From positions 20,233,703 to 20,297,702 of the forward strand of contig NC_047062.1 in assembly GCF_902459465.1 (NCBI RefSeq): a stretch of DNA of 64,000 bases, given 5' to 3'. The notes under the pieces are model-generated. The model was not told the origin of the DNA and did no database searches. It was given only the letters and a program-made list of their open reading frames with translations. This document shows, one piece after another, positions 25,554 through 36,473 of this stretch; the first letter of the stretch is position 1; every line of letters begins with the position of its first letter. Source of the stretch: Asterias rubens. Taxonomy: Eukaryota; Echinodermata; Asteroidea; Forcipulatida; Asteriidae. Position numbers and translations under genes: made by a program.

Positions 25554-26900
25554 TCCGCCCAAGGTTCAGTGCAAGAAACAACGGCGCTTTTCTTTTCTCA
25601 CTAATCGGTGTGTTGTTGATAAAAGCATAAATCTTGAGCTAGAGTGAAAATAGCAGCTTTCGGGAAAAACCCAATATTTGAATGAAGACCAAAGCAATAC
25701 TGATATGTGATAAGTCATTGAACAGTATTGATAACATGTATGTTGGCAAAATTTCCTGTGAATGATGTATTTAAAAAAAAATAAAAAATTGTAATGAAGA
25801 TAAAATGATTGCATTGTGACTGCAAGTTTCTCCAAAACATATTTCTAAGGAGTGGACAAAATGTCATGAAAACAGCAATTTCATGCAAGTCTCGAAGCAA
25901 CCAATGTTGTACTTCATCTTTACAAGCGTAGTAGGCAGACAAATGTTTGGTAAAATGCAACTGAAAAAAGGTCCTAATGCATGCTTGTCAAAGTTTGTAA
26001 CACCAAAAGTCACTGTTTGCTGCCATGAAAAATGAAAACCGCTGTGATGCAACATCCATGCGTCGTTGTACTCACTGATCACTGTGCATGAGTTCAAAGT
26101 GTTTAGTTTTTCTTTATGTAAATTGGCCCAAAACAAGGCTATAATTTATAAAGGCCACTTTTGGTACATGTACAGAGAATGGCATCTTAGAGAAAATATT
26201 TAAGATGAAAATGACAATGGTTGTGCTTACTAAAGTTTGCTCATTGAGCTTGGTTGTTTTGCACCATAAGGGATACATGTATGTACACATGTTTGTATTA
26301 TATGAGAAATAGTTTTAACCATGATAATCAGAGCACATTCTGATTAAATTTAAATTGTTTGTTTTGCTTTTAAAATAAATGTACCCCCATCATCATGCAT
26401 GTATTGTAATGTCACAAGGTCAAGCAGCGCCTTCAATGAAAGCAAAAGAATCAACTGTTCATTGGCTCAGAGAAGTGCGTGACTTATGAACACACTTACA
26501 CTGTTTGAACTCGGCAATGGTGACCTACATTTACATGTAGAGGTCTAGTGAACAAGAGTCGCAGAATCTCCACACTCATGTTTCTTACATGTAAGTTAAC
26601 GTTAACATGGAATACTATGTAGCTTAAAGTTTCAAAAGGTTGTAGATGCTTAGAAAAAACCTGGATGTAAACATAAAATCAATATACGCAGAGTACGACA
26701 TTGTTGCTCGGAGCGTGTTAGAGTGACATACATGACTTTGGTAGTCAGTGTTGTGTCTGAATTAAAAGATAAATTTATACAGTGTATTAGCCTGCATGTT
26801 CATTGTAATGTCAATAAAAAACATGCATATAAAGAGATGATATGATGAATATTGTACTATCATAGTGTGCTTGTTTGACTAAAGTAAAACATTACTGCCT
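25554..26900 (+). other. probable EHD 3' UTR and downstream flank
   Basis: No gene is seen after the EHD stop. AATAAA signals occur at about 26373 and at 26813 (CAATAAAAAACATGC). Either would give a 3' UTR of roughly 0.8-1.3 kb; transcript data are needed to choose. Confidence 0.35.
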
Positions 26901-27285
26901 ACGTGTACTAAGCTTGGGCGATATCGCTTTATTTTATTCACGATATATCGCCGACAATATATCGCGATATTCGATATAATCGCGATTAATTAAATTTGAC
27001 ATCATCAGTCTTCAAACTCCAAGTGAAAGTTGTAGAAGAGACAGTCATAGCATAAGAGAGGTGTTCTAATGACCTATTCTTCTGGTTTTACTCCAAACCT
27101 ATGGGGTGGAAGATGTCTCAGCTAGCAAATGCATCGCGATATTTAATCGATATTACGATATATCGCGATAATCGCGAGATATCGATATTTCGATTAAAAC
27201 CAAATCCATCCTATTACGAAATCGTTTCCAAATTAATATCGCGATATTCGATAATATCGTGATATCGCCCAAGCTTAACGTGTAC
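26901..27285. mobile_element. hAT-like foldback MITE with 8-bp target duplication
   Basis: The element 26909-27277 starts TAAGCTTGGGCGATATC and ends with the exact reverse complement. It is flanked on both sides by ACGTGTAC (26901-26908 and 27278-27285). An 8-bp duplication is typical of hAT transposons. Its subterminal arms are dense in GATATCG/ATATATCG palindromes. It is non-coding. Confidence 0.85.
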
Positions 27286-27927
27286 CCACCCACTTTTCAA
27301 TTGTTAACATTTCTTTTTCTTTAAAGTATTTTATTTCTGGAAAAGGAAAACTAATGCTATATAGGTTTGTATGTTAATTACCAAAAACTGGTACATTGTA
27401 GTTTGTGTTTAGGTTTCAAAAGTACTATTTCTACTTTATAAAGTAAATACTCTATGTAAATAATCTTTGTTTAATTAACTATATGTTGTAATCTGGATAT
27501 CATTTAGCGTTTGCCGTAGTTACACATTTAAAAAAAGAAAAAAGGATTGGACAGATATTTTTGAATTTTGTTGTTGCAATTTTGAACATTTCAAATGCAA
27601 TGTTTTGCGTGGCTGTACTTGTCATGAATTCAAACATGTTTATCACAAAGTAACAAAAATATATATATCATAATTAATTGCTCCTTATACACATGTAGCT
27701 CTTAAATTTATACAATTATTAACACATTTGTTTGCAACTATTCATACACATGTATACAACACGTACATCGTCAACAATGCGTTTTTATTAAAAATAATTC
27801 TGATGTTTTTTTGTTTGTGGGAAATAAATGCATGAATTGTACCCATCATTTTATAATGTCAAGATATTATTTTTTTCTGGTGATAGAAACTAAATGATTA
27901 TTTGCATTAAAACAAATATTGAATCAA

Positions 27928-28075
27928 AGTATCTTGAGCCACACGTGGTTCAAATACTCTGAGCCAAAAGTGGGTCATACATTCTGAGCCACAAGTGAGT
28001 CAAATTCCTTCAGCCACAAGTACAGCAGGTCAAATATCTTGAGCCACAAGTGTGTTAAGTCTGAGCCAGGAGTTG
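27928..28075. repeat. short tandem repeat, GAGCCACAAGTG units
   Basis: About five imperfect units of roughly 30 bp share GAGCCACAAGTG followed by GTCAAAT. No coding meaning is seen. Confidence 0.7.
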
Positions 28076-28818
28076 GCCAATAGTCACAAAGAAGAGGTCA
28101 AACCAAGCTTGTTCTTGGAAGGCAGAATGACATATATTGGTTTCAAAACATAAACTTATTTCTCCCTTCCTTGCTTCTGATCTGACTACATGATGACAGC
28201 AATCAAACGTGTTTAATATAGGATTGGTATGGTAGGGCACTGTGCAGAATGTTCATGTTTTGTGTCACCAACCATGAAATAATAAATAAACCTGTGGAAA
28301 ATTTGGGCTTAATCCAGTGTGTGTGTTTGGAGAAACTAGTGAAAAGATGTGCTTTCAGCATGTAAACTCCCAAACCAAAATCAGCTGTTACTTTTCTTCT
28401 TTTGTTTAGGTTTTTGAAGTACAGTTTGTCTTAGTTTCAGAAGGGAGGTATTTCACAGAAATGTCCTAGTATGAACTTGATATTCAGTAAAGCTTTCATG
28501 AGCTTAAACAATGATATATCCTTGCCAATATTACGTTAGTGCAGTTTATAATCACTAAAGAATATTTATGAGTTAAGGTCAGGTAGAAGGAGTCGCATTT
28601 GTTTCTTTACCATTTTGTGAAACTAATAGTATTTTCTTTTGAAAAGGAGGCCATGATTTCTACATGTATACCAAAGGACTTGATGGTTTCATTGTTTAGA
28701 ATGTAGGAAATCACATAAAGAAAAGAAATTCATAAGTATTGAAGCTAGCAACATTTGAGGAAAGAATTGGATTGAAACTACATGTATCATTGACAAACGA
28801 AATGACTCACTCGAACTG

Positions 28819-30600
28819 TTAAGAGTCAGTTCAGGTAAATAATTGACATAGTTGCTCACGGTCAAAAAATGAATTTTTTTATACTTTGTGGGTGGAAGGG
28901 CCTTGGGGTGCAAGTAAACAAAATTGCATTTTCAATTCTGTATATAGCCCGTTGCCATGGTTACGGTACAATAGGTAAAGTAGCCAAATCAAGAACTCTC
29001 AGTGGCAAAGCATTGGTTATGGTTTGGTTGGATACCATTATGTTTAAATAAAAAAATTTGTATTCATTACTCAAAGGGCATGGGAACAGTGCCAGATTTT
29101 TAACAAGCATGCATTGTTTTTGGAAAAATTACTATACTTAAGGCATGATCAGTCACAACAAGATACAATAAACACAGTGTTTCTACCCAGAAGACATGAA
29201 AATACCAATAACAACCGAAAGGGAACACTTAAAAAAAAAGAGGCGCTATTCACAAAACATTGTTTTATGCAATGTCAAGAAATATGATTGGGGCTGGGCC
29301 GGGCAAATTCTAAAATTAAGGTCATCAACAGTTCCTGATCAATGTTGGGTAATCCACTAAGCCATAGAGTGCTTAGGAAAAGCTGCAAGATTGATAGAAT
29401 TATTACTTTTTAATGTTATAAATTCAATATGAAGAAAAAAACAATTCAAAATGCATTGTTCTGTTTGGGGAAAAAAGTCTATTTTGGAGACAGTACTGTT
29501 AACATCAGGATATACTTGCCCAAGTGTTTCTTTCCAGAAATAAAAAGACAAATTTTGGCCCTGATCAAAACCGAACGGAAAATATCCTGAGACCCATGAA
29601 AAAATGAAATTTTGACGGCAAAAAATATGGTAAAAATGTTGATTTTGCAAGTTCAAAAAAACATATTCTAATGCACGTTCTAAAAATAGCACAAGGGTAA
29701 AATTTATAGCAATATTTTTTGGTCTCAAGTAAAGCCAAGGATGATACTTTGTAGTGATGTAAAAGGTTTTATGAAATATTTTTGTTTTTTGGTGGGGTGG
29801 AGTTGTAAATATTAACTAAACAAACAAGTTTTTCAGACCCCAAAATCGGCCTAAAGTGGCCTAAACACAAATGAACTGTTACCATGGCAACGTGTTATAT
29901 TATGATTTGAAATGTAAATGCTGTTTATTTGGACCCCAAGTCCCTACCATCCACAAAGTATAAGAAAAATATTCCCTTTTTTTTACCATGGACACGTATG
30001 TCGATATTATGTGAAAAGACCCTTAAAAAGGCATTTTTCACGTTTTTGGGAAAAAAGTCTAGTTTTGAGGCAGTACTGTCACAACAGGATACAATTGCCC
30101 AAGTTTTTGACACCAGATATTGAAAGACCAATGTTGGCCCTAATCACAGCCGAAAGGAAAATTTTCTGAGACCCCTGGCAAGTTGACATTTTGGGGTCCA
30201 AAAATAGGGTAAAAATGTCGATTTTGCAAGTTCCAAAAACATACTGTAATGCATGATGCAAAAATAGCACACGGTGATATTTAAAGCAATAATTGTTTTT
30301 CTCAAGGAAGGCCAAGGATGATACTTTGTAGTGATATAAAAGGTTTTTTGAAATAATTTTGCATTTTGGTGGGGTGGAGTTGTAAATATGAGCTAAAAAC
30401 CAGTTTTTCAGACCCCAAAATCGGCCTTAAATGGCCAAAAAACAAAATGAGCCGTAACCATGGCAACGGGCTATATACAGAATTGAAAATGCAATTTTGT
30501 TTACTTGCACCCCAAGGCCCTTCCACCCACAAAGTATAAAAAAAATTCATTTTTTGACCGTGAGCAACTATGTCAATTATTTACCTGAACTGACTCTTAA
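28819..30600. mobile_element. 1.8 kb non-autonomous element with ~150 bp inverted ends and TTAA termini
   Basis: The left arm 28819-28966 (TTAAGAGTCAGTTCAGG...) and right arm 30452-30600 (...CCTGAACTGACTCTTAA) are near-perfect inverted repeats. They include GTGGGTGGAAGGGCCTTGGG and GCCCGTTGCCATGGTTACGG. Inside, a block is repeated in direct orientation at about 29720-29995 and 30270-30560, with GTGGGGTGGAGTTGTAAAT and CAGACCCCAAAATCGGCC. TTAA at each end fits piggyBac- or Kolobok-type target choice, by inference. No transposase frame is present. Confidence 0.8.
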
Positions 30601-32129
30601 GGCCTACTTATTAAAGTGCAAGTGTATCACTTGTATTAATGAAAGTTTAGCGGATTTATTACCCCCTAATTGTGAGGCAGCTCTGCGTATATACGTGTAG
30701 TAGTAGTAGAGGTAGTATGATTTGAAAACGGAAAAAGGTAACCACAATGAACGACCAAGCAGTCACAACTGTGAATTGTAGCAGATAAATTTTTTGGTCT
30801 GATATGAAAGTTTAGAATTTCAAAATGCATTCACACTAAAATCATCCTATTTAATCAGCCCTCCTCTCCCAAGGCCAAATCCATGAGTGCTCCTTGTCAC
30901 ATGGACCTCCATTTTACTTTCATTCAATTTAAAGCTAGCTTAATTGTGCAACAGACCGAGCAATGAACCCAGCTGAAAACTTACCAATTATTACCAAAAA
31001 ATCAATTTGTGCTTCTGGGGACCTGACACTGTGCATGTTTGCAGGTAGAGAAGAAGTACGTTAGCAACTGTGCATAATGAGCAAGGGTGCGAATTTAACA
31101 GACATATTTTACCTGTACTTGGCCTTTTTTTGCGTACATTGAACACGGGTCTATGCGAAGTCTTAACGTGAAGTGGCAATCCATTTAAAAATGGTTGCAA
31201 TGTTAATCCAGTAATAGAATAATACTGGTTAGGAATTTAATTTTTATCACAGGGTCATTCACTTTATGTATACATAGACATGAGCGCTGCTGCAGAGCAT
31301 GGAGGCAGGGAAGGTTGCAGCCACTCATGCTGAGAGCTATGCTCATGCTGAGGAAGGTCTGACCTCCTCTCTCCCCACATGAATAAGACTTGCAGACAAG
31401 TCATTTAATGTTTGTCACATTAACGGCTGACACGTGACTACACTTCTAATGCAAGACTGCTGGGCTCCCGACTCAATTGAGGCGGTTGTTGCGGGAGCAG
31501 AAGTCTCACGAGTCTACATGTAAACTTGTCGAACTGTGAAAGAATGATTTTCCACACTTGCAACCAAATACACATGTGTTTATCTCTAACCATCTTCAAA
31601 GTGTGTACTTGGCATATGTTATGTGGAAGAAGAGTATAACATGACCCCCCCCCCCCACTACCCTCTCCACCACAGAAAAACATTCCATGTTTATCTTCCT
31701 CTGTGATATAATGCAGGTCGTGTTAGGTGAAATAGATTAGTAGACCCTTCTACGCATAATGCTGGTTGGGCATTTTCATATGTCGACCATGTGGGCCCAA
31801 TGTCAAAAGATGTACTTGTCAATCCATCGGTTTAGAGCCTACATTAACCATGGATGGCTCATCCATACAGAGTTTTTCTTTTGATGCATATTGCACTACA
31901 GTGAAGTGCCCCACCCTGTCCAAAGGCTATGATCTGTCAATTGATACTGTTTTCGGATAATTTACACGTACAGGTTCATGTAATACTTGTTTAAACTTCC
32001 TGGTTTAGGTTCTTGTTCAACTTGTATCCTGGTAGGCCTATTACATGAACATAGGATTGATACCAGGCCTGGTATTCATCACAAAGGCCATTGCCCCTTC
32101 TGCTTTAGTCTGCGGCCTGTTACTCTTGT

Positions 32130-32500
32130 CTTGGCCTATTGCTCTGGTCTTGACCTATATTGCTCGGGTCTTGGCCTCTATTGCTTGGGTCTTGGCCTCT
32201 ATTGCTCGGGTCTTGGCCTCTATTGCTCTGGTCTTGGCCTCTATTGCTCTAGTCTTGACCTCTATTGCTCTAGTCTTGACCTCTATTGCTCTAGTCTTGA
32301 CCTCTATTGCTTTGGTCTTGACCTCTGTTGCTCTGGTCTTGACCTCTATTGCTCTGGTCTTGGCCTCTATTGCTCTGGTTTTGACCTTTGTCGTTCTGAT
32401 CTTGGCCTCTATTGCTCGAGTCTTGACCTCCTATTGCTCTAATCTTGACCTCTGTTGCTCTGGTCTTGGCCTCTGTTGCTCAGATCTTGGCCTCAGGTAT
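32130..32500. repeat. 21-bp minisatellite
   Basis: About 17 imperfect units of TTGGCCTCTATTGCTCTGGTC. The period is a multiple of three and the units lack stops, so two plus-strand frames stay open for about 150 codons (LYCSGLG-like and LASIALV-like heptads). These are repeat artefacts rather than a gene. Confidence 0.85.
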
Positions 32501-32617
32501 TGGCCTATTTTGTTCTAGTCCTGTGGACCTTGTTGCCCTCGTCTTTCATGTCTTTTCCTCTGCTACCCTGGTCTTACATTCTCCTTTAGCCTCTGTTGCC
32601 TCTGGTACGTGTGCCCT

Positions 32618-32788
32618 GCGGCCGATTTCACGAAATGCTAGGATTGATCCTAACTCGAGTTTGGACGAGCAACCGTTCTTACTTAGGATGGGTTCAATTC
32701 GTCCTACGTACTTGGATATGGAACTGAACCCGTCCTAAGTCCTAAGATGATTCCTAAGTTAGGAAGAGTTTGGTGAAATCGACGGCTG
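32618..32788. mobile_element. MITE family B copy (diverged)
   Basis: It is bounded by GCGGCCGATTTCACGAAATGC and TTTGGTGAAATCGACGGCTGG, with AGTTAGGA/TCCTAAGT blocks inside. It lies just after the 21-bp minisatellite. Confidence 0.65.
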
Positions 32789-34158
32789 GTCTTCGCCTCA
32801 GTTGCCCTGGTCTTGGCCACTGTTTCCCTCTTCTTGGCCCATGTTGCCCTGTTTTCCTCTTCTTGTGCACCATTGCCCTCTTCTCGGCCTTTGTTGCCCT
32901 GGTCTTGCCTCTATTGCCCTAGTCTCTCAACTGAAATGCCCTTTGCAAAAATGAAAATGGCCTTGCCCTTTCAAAGTTTTAATTACATGCCTCTTAACCT
33001 GCTCATCAGTAGTTCAGGAACATGCATGAGGTCATTAGGAATGGTACACTCTACCAGAAATCATGAAGAAAAATTGTTACTTTCATTGAAAAAAGGGCAA
33101 GTAAAAATTGTCCCTTTCCTTCCCTCTTTTCAAAGATTTCATTCCCTTTTTTCAAAGATTTCCATCTGCTATTGTTTCAAGAAATGTTAAGTTCAAGTGC
33201 CTTGCCATGTGGTTTTCAATCTAGCTGTTTTGGATGGATAACCCTGCGCTAGCTTGCTCACTCAAGGTCAACTTGCGGCATGTTTCTGGAAGAATAACCT
33301 TTTTTTTTATAAACATCCTGAATCCAAACATAAATAATAATAGTCATAATAATAACCTCTTTTAGAACTGATTGAGCTTTTTTTGTTGGCATTTTTGTAT
33401 TTATTATTAAATAGTCACCCAAAACTAGGGTTAGAATGTAATCTTTGTATTTCTCTGTAAGCTTTTTAATAGTTTGTGTAATAGTCTTGAAAGTGAACAT
33501 TACATGATACACAAAAACAAGCAAATGATGTTCGTATTATTGTTCTGACTTTACCTTAAAAAATATTTAGGAACTAAAGAAGTAGTGAAGTGTCTTGACA
33601 TCTTTGTATTTATTTATAGTCAACAGACACAGGAAAGATTTAATGATGACAGTAAAATGTACAATGCCCATGTTCCGTACATGTATATCTTGGTGTTTTC
33701 CCCCCATGGAGCCCGGTCGTTAAGTTTCTACCGACGTTTCTGTTTCCTGACAGGCTTTTCATGACACTTCCTGATTGGAAATGATCCAAAGACCACTCGC
33801 AGTATGGCCCCCAACCTGTCAAGAAAATTCTTTGCAGCAAAATTCTTATTAAAAAAGTCATCAAAGCCAAAGTACACCTTTGGTTTTTGGAACCGTTCGA
33901 CTGTTTTAGTCCGATTTAAATGTAGATTTCATTTCACAAAAGTTCATTTTGTTTGCATTTTTGAGATATCGTTGAAAATTTGGTGTGAATATGTCCACGC
34001 AGCGCAGGACGAACAACTCCTAATAGCAATACTGGATCTGAAAAACTTTATTCATGTTCAAATTTTGAGGCATAAAACTTTTTAAAAACCAAAAAACCTT
34101 ACAATAAGCGCATTCGCAATTGCAGCTGCGCATGTCCGTTACTGCTGACAACGCAATT

Positions 34159-34218
34159 TGTTTATCTCCCGTGACCTTTTGACAATACCTGTTGAAAAGG
34201 TCACAGGAGATAAACAAA
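34159..34218. repeat. hairpin inverted repeat
   Basis: GTTTATCTCCCGTGACCTTTT and AAAAGGTCACAGGAGATAAAC form a ~20 bp stem with a short loop. It is probably the centre of a larger diverged foldback element spanning roughly 33840-34340. Confidence 0.6.
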
Positions 34219-35299
34219 CAGTTTGAAGTGAAACGTTTCTCAAAATGCTTTGTATCAAAAGCTGCTGTAGGCTTCCAAAATAACCAACAGTTTGCCATTA
34301 ATTGAAAGATTACCAAATGTATGTATTATTGTGTAGCTTCCCTTTGAGAGGAATACCACAAGATATCTGTGGTCCATGACTGTACAATGTTCATGAATTG
34401 TTTAATTATTGCAATGGAAAGTTGGTTAAGTTACTTGAACCCCCACATGCTGCTTGCGATCAAAGATTTCACAGTGGGGGGGGGTCACATTTTCCAAGAA
34501 ATGTCGGCTCTCATCAGAACTTTCACTTTCAAAGGTGAATTAATTTTTTGACTCATTCCAGCAAGATGACAAAAAAATTATTTTCAAAATACATCCCCAA
34601 AAATGAAGACTATTGTTCTACAATCCTAGGGTGATGTTTTGTCAGTATATGAAATGTAAGTCATTTACACACAAATGTAATTATATTACATGGATGTGGA
34701 TGGCATCCATATTTAGGACTTTGTTCAAAAGTGCAAATAACATCCAAGCCAAGCTGTCAGAGGGTGGTACTAATTAACATAAACTGGAGACTTCATATAA
34801 TATGTTTAATTGATATTGTCAAAATTTATTGTTAGAATTAAAAATACAAAAAAATATAAACCCTTCGCATACATTTTATGCGAGTATGATTTACATTATA
34901 AACAACATGAATGATAGAATACCCCTTAAACATTTTTAAAACTTTGAAATTTCAGAGACATAAACAACTGGTATAAAGTATCATCAACATTTTTCACTTT
35001 GAGTGAAAGGCAGACCACTTCAGAAAACAACATTGTTTTTGGAATACTATAATTTCTATTATAAACATAGAATATTACTTTAAATTATAGAAATATGACC
35101 TGTATTTTTGTGTAGAATTTTATGACAAAATCCTAACTTTTTACAATGACTAACGAACCCTTTGTCTAAAAGGTCTTCATGTGCAACATGAAGACATGAT
35201 TGCAACATGACCATGTCTTTGAGGGAAGTTTACATTTCAGTTCAGATTATTTGAAAGCTTCCTGCTGATGATACCCAAGTGATATCTCAACATCCTGTG

Positions 35300-35890
35300 T
35301 CCTGCCATAGCTCCCTGCAATTTGAACCTACAGACAATCCATTTTTTTAGTCAAGTTTCACATGTCCTGTACCAGTGTTTTCCTTTGCTAGTGTGACACT
35401 TGGTACTCATGAAGGTCCATGGTGAATCTAGCAAGACACTGGCAAAGAATACACAAATGTAGTCAAACGTTTGCTATAGCCCCCTGCAATTTGAATTTTC
35501 AGGCAATCCATTTATTTAGTCAAGTTTCACATGTCCTGTACCAGTTTTTTCCATTATTACTGGAACACTTGGTACTCATGAAGGTCCATGGTGAATCTAG
35601 CAAGACACTGGCAAAGAATACACAAATGTAGTCAAACATTTGCTATAGCTCCCTTCAATTTGATTTTTCAGACAATTCTTTTTTTTACGTCAAGTTTCAC
35701 ATGTCCTGTACCAGTGTTTTCCATTATTGCTGGAACACTTGGTACTCATGAAGGTACATGGTGAATCTAGCAAGACACTGGCAAAGAATACGCAAATGTA
35801 GTCAAACATTTGCTATAGCTCCCTGCAATTTGAATTTTCAGACAATTATTTTTTTTAAGTCAAGTTTCACATGTCCTGTACCAGTGTGGG
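35300..35890. repeat. ~170-bp satellite, about 3.5 tandem copies
   Basis: The unit begins near TAGCTCCCTGCAATTTGAA and contains CAAGTTTCACATGTCCTGTA and GAAGGTCCATGGTGAATCTA. GAAGGT recurs at 35411, 35580 and 35750 (period 169-170 bp). The array stops at a poly-G run (35887-35905) that may mark an assembly problem. Confidence 0.85.
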
Positions 35891-35929
35891 GGGGGGGGGG
35901 GGGGGTCGGGTGGCGAGGTTCTCTATACC

Positions 35930-36150
35930 TTAGGTGGAAGGGCACCCGCTTCTACAGCCTTGTCTTGATTCATCATCTAAGAGTAAGGCAGAAACAGAAA
36001 AACAAGAATGACAATGTGTTCAATGCCCTCAACATTGGCGGTACAAGAAATGGTGATGTCATCATTGAACTGGAGACTGTACAGACACAAGGTGGCAGCA
36101 GACCCACCGGGGTTTTCATTGTTACAAATATCATGCAGGCATGTGTGTAA
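35930..36150 (+). other. open stretch of uncertain meaning
   Basis: A plus-strand frame reads VFNALNIGGTRNGD and VIIELETVQTQGGSRPTG with an exon-like composition, after a TTCTACAG acceptor-like site. No family is recognised and no matching donor is clear. It lies just beyond the 3' end of the minus-strand WAP gene, so it could also be that gene's 3' UTR. Confidence 0.15.
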
Positions 36151-36473
36151 CTGTAAACCAGAGCTGATTATCAGTGTTGTATGTCTCGATCGGTCTCCCG
36201 ACCTGTGGTCTCCCTACCACCCTGTCTCTGTCCTGGTCTCGAACTATGGCGGTCTCAATATTTTGCTGGTCTTGACATCTAGACAAGTGAATATTTACCG
36301 AATTGGTTTCAATAACCGTATTCGTTTGCGAGCATTTATCACGATTATGTTCGGTGAATTGGCTTAATAGGGAACAATCTAATGAAAAATGTTGATGTCA
36401 ATATTAAGAAATATTTCTTTGCAATAACCAAGTCCTCCCCCCCTTCTGGGTTTTGTTTTAGTGGCACCCGAGG

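Noticed and set aside
27900..28080. Possible CRISPR-like array of GAGCCACAAGTG units
   Set aside because: The spacing and units are irregular and the genome is eukaryotic; it is a simple tandem repeat.
31987..32518. Two overlapping ~150-codon plus-strand frames with heptad repeats (LYCSGLG, LASIALV)
   Set aside because: They come from a 21-bp minisatellite whose period keeps frames open; there are no splice signals or domain similarity.
33804..34085. 93-codon plus-strand frame
   Set aside because: It lies in a diverged foldback repeat with a central hairpin at 34159-34218 and shows no protein similarity.
35758..36150. 130-codon plus-strand frame
   Set aside because: Its first part is satellite and poly-G. 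Only the later segment looks exon-like and it has no recognisable family, so it is kept as an uncertain stretch.
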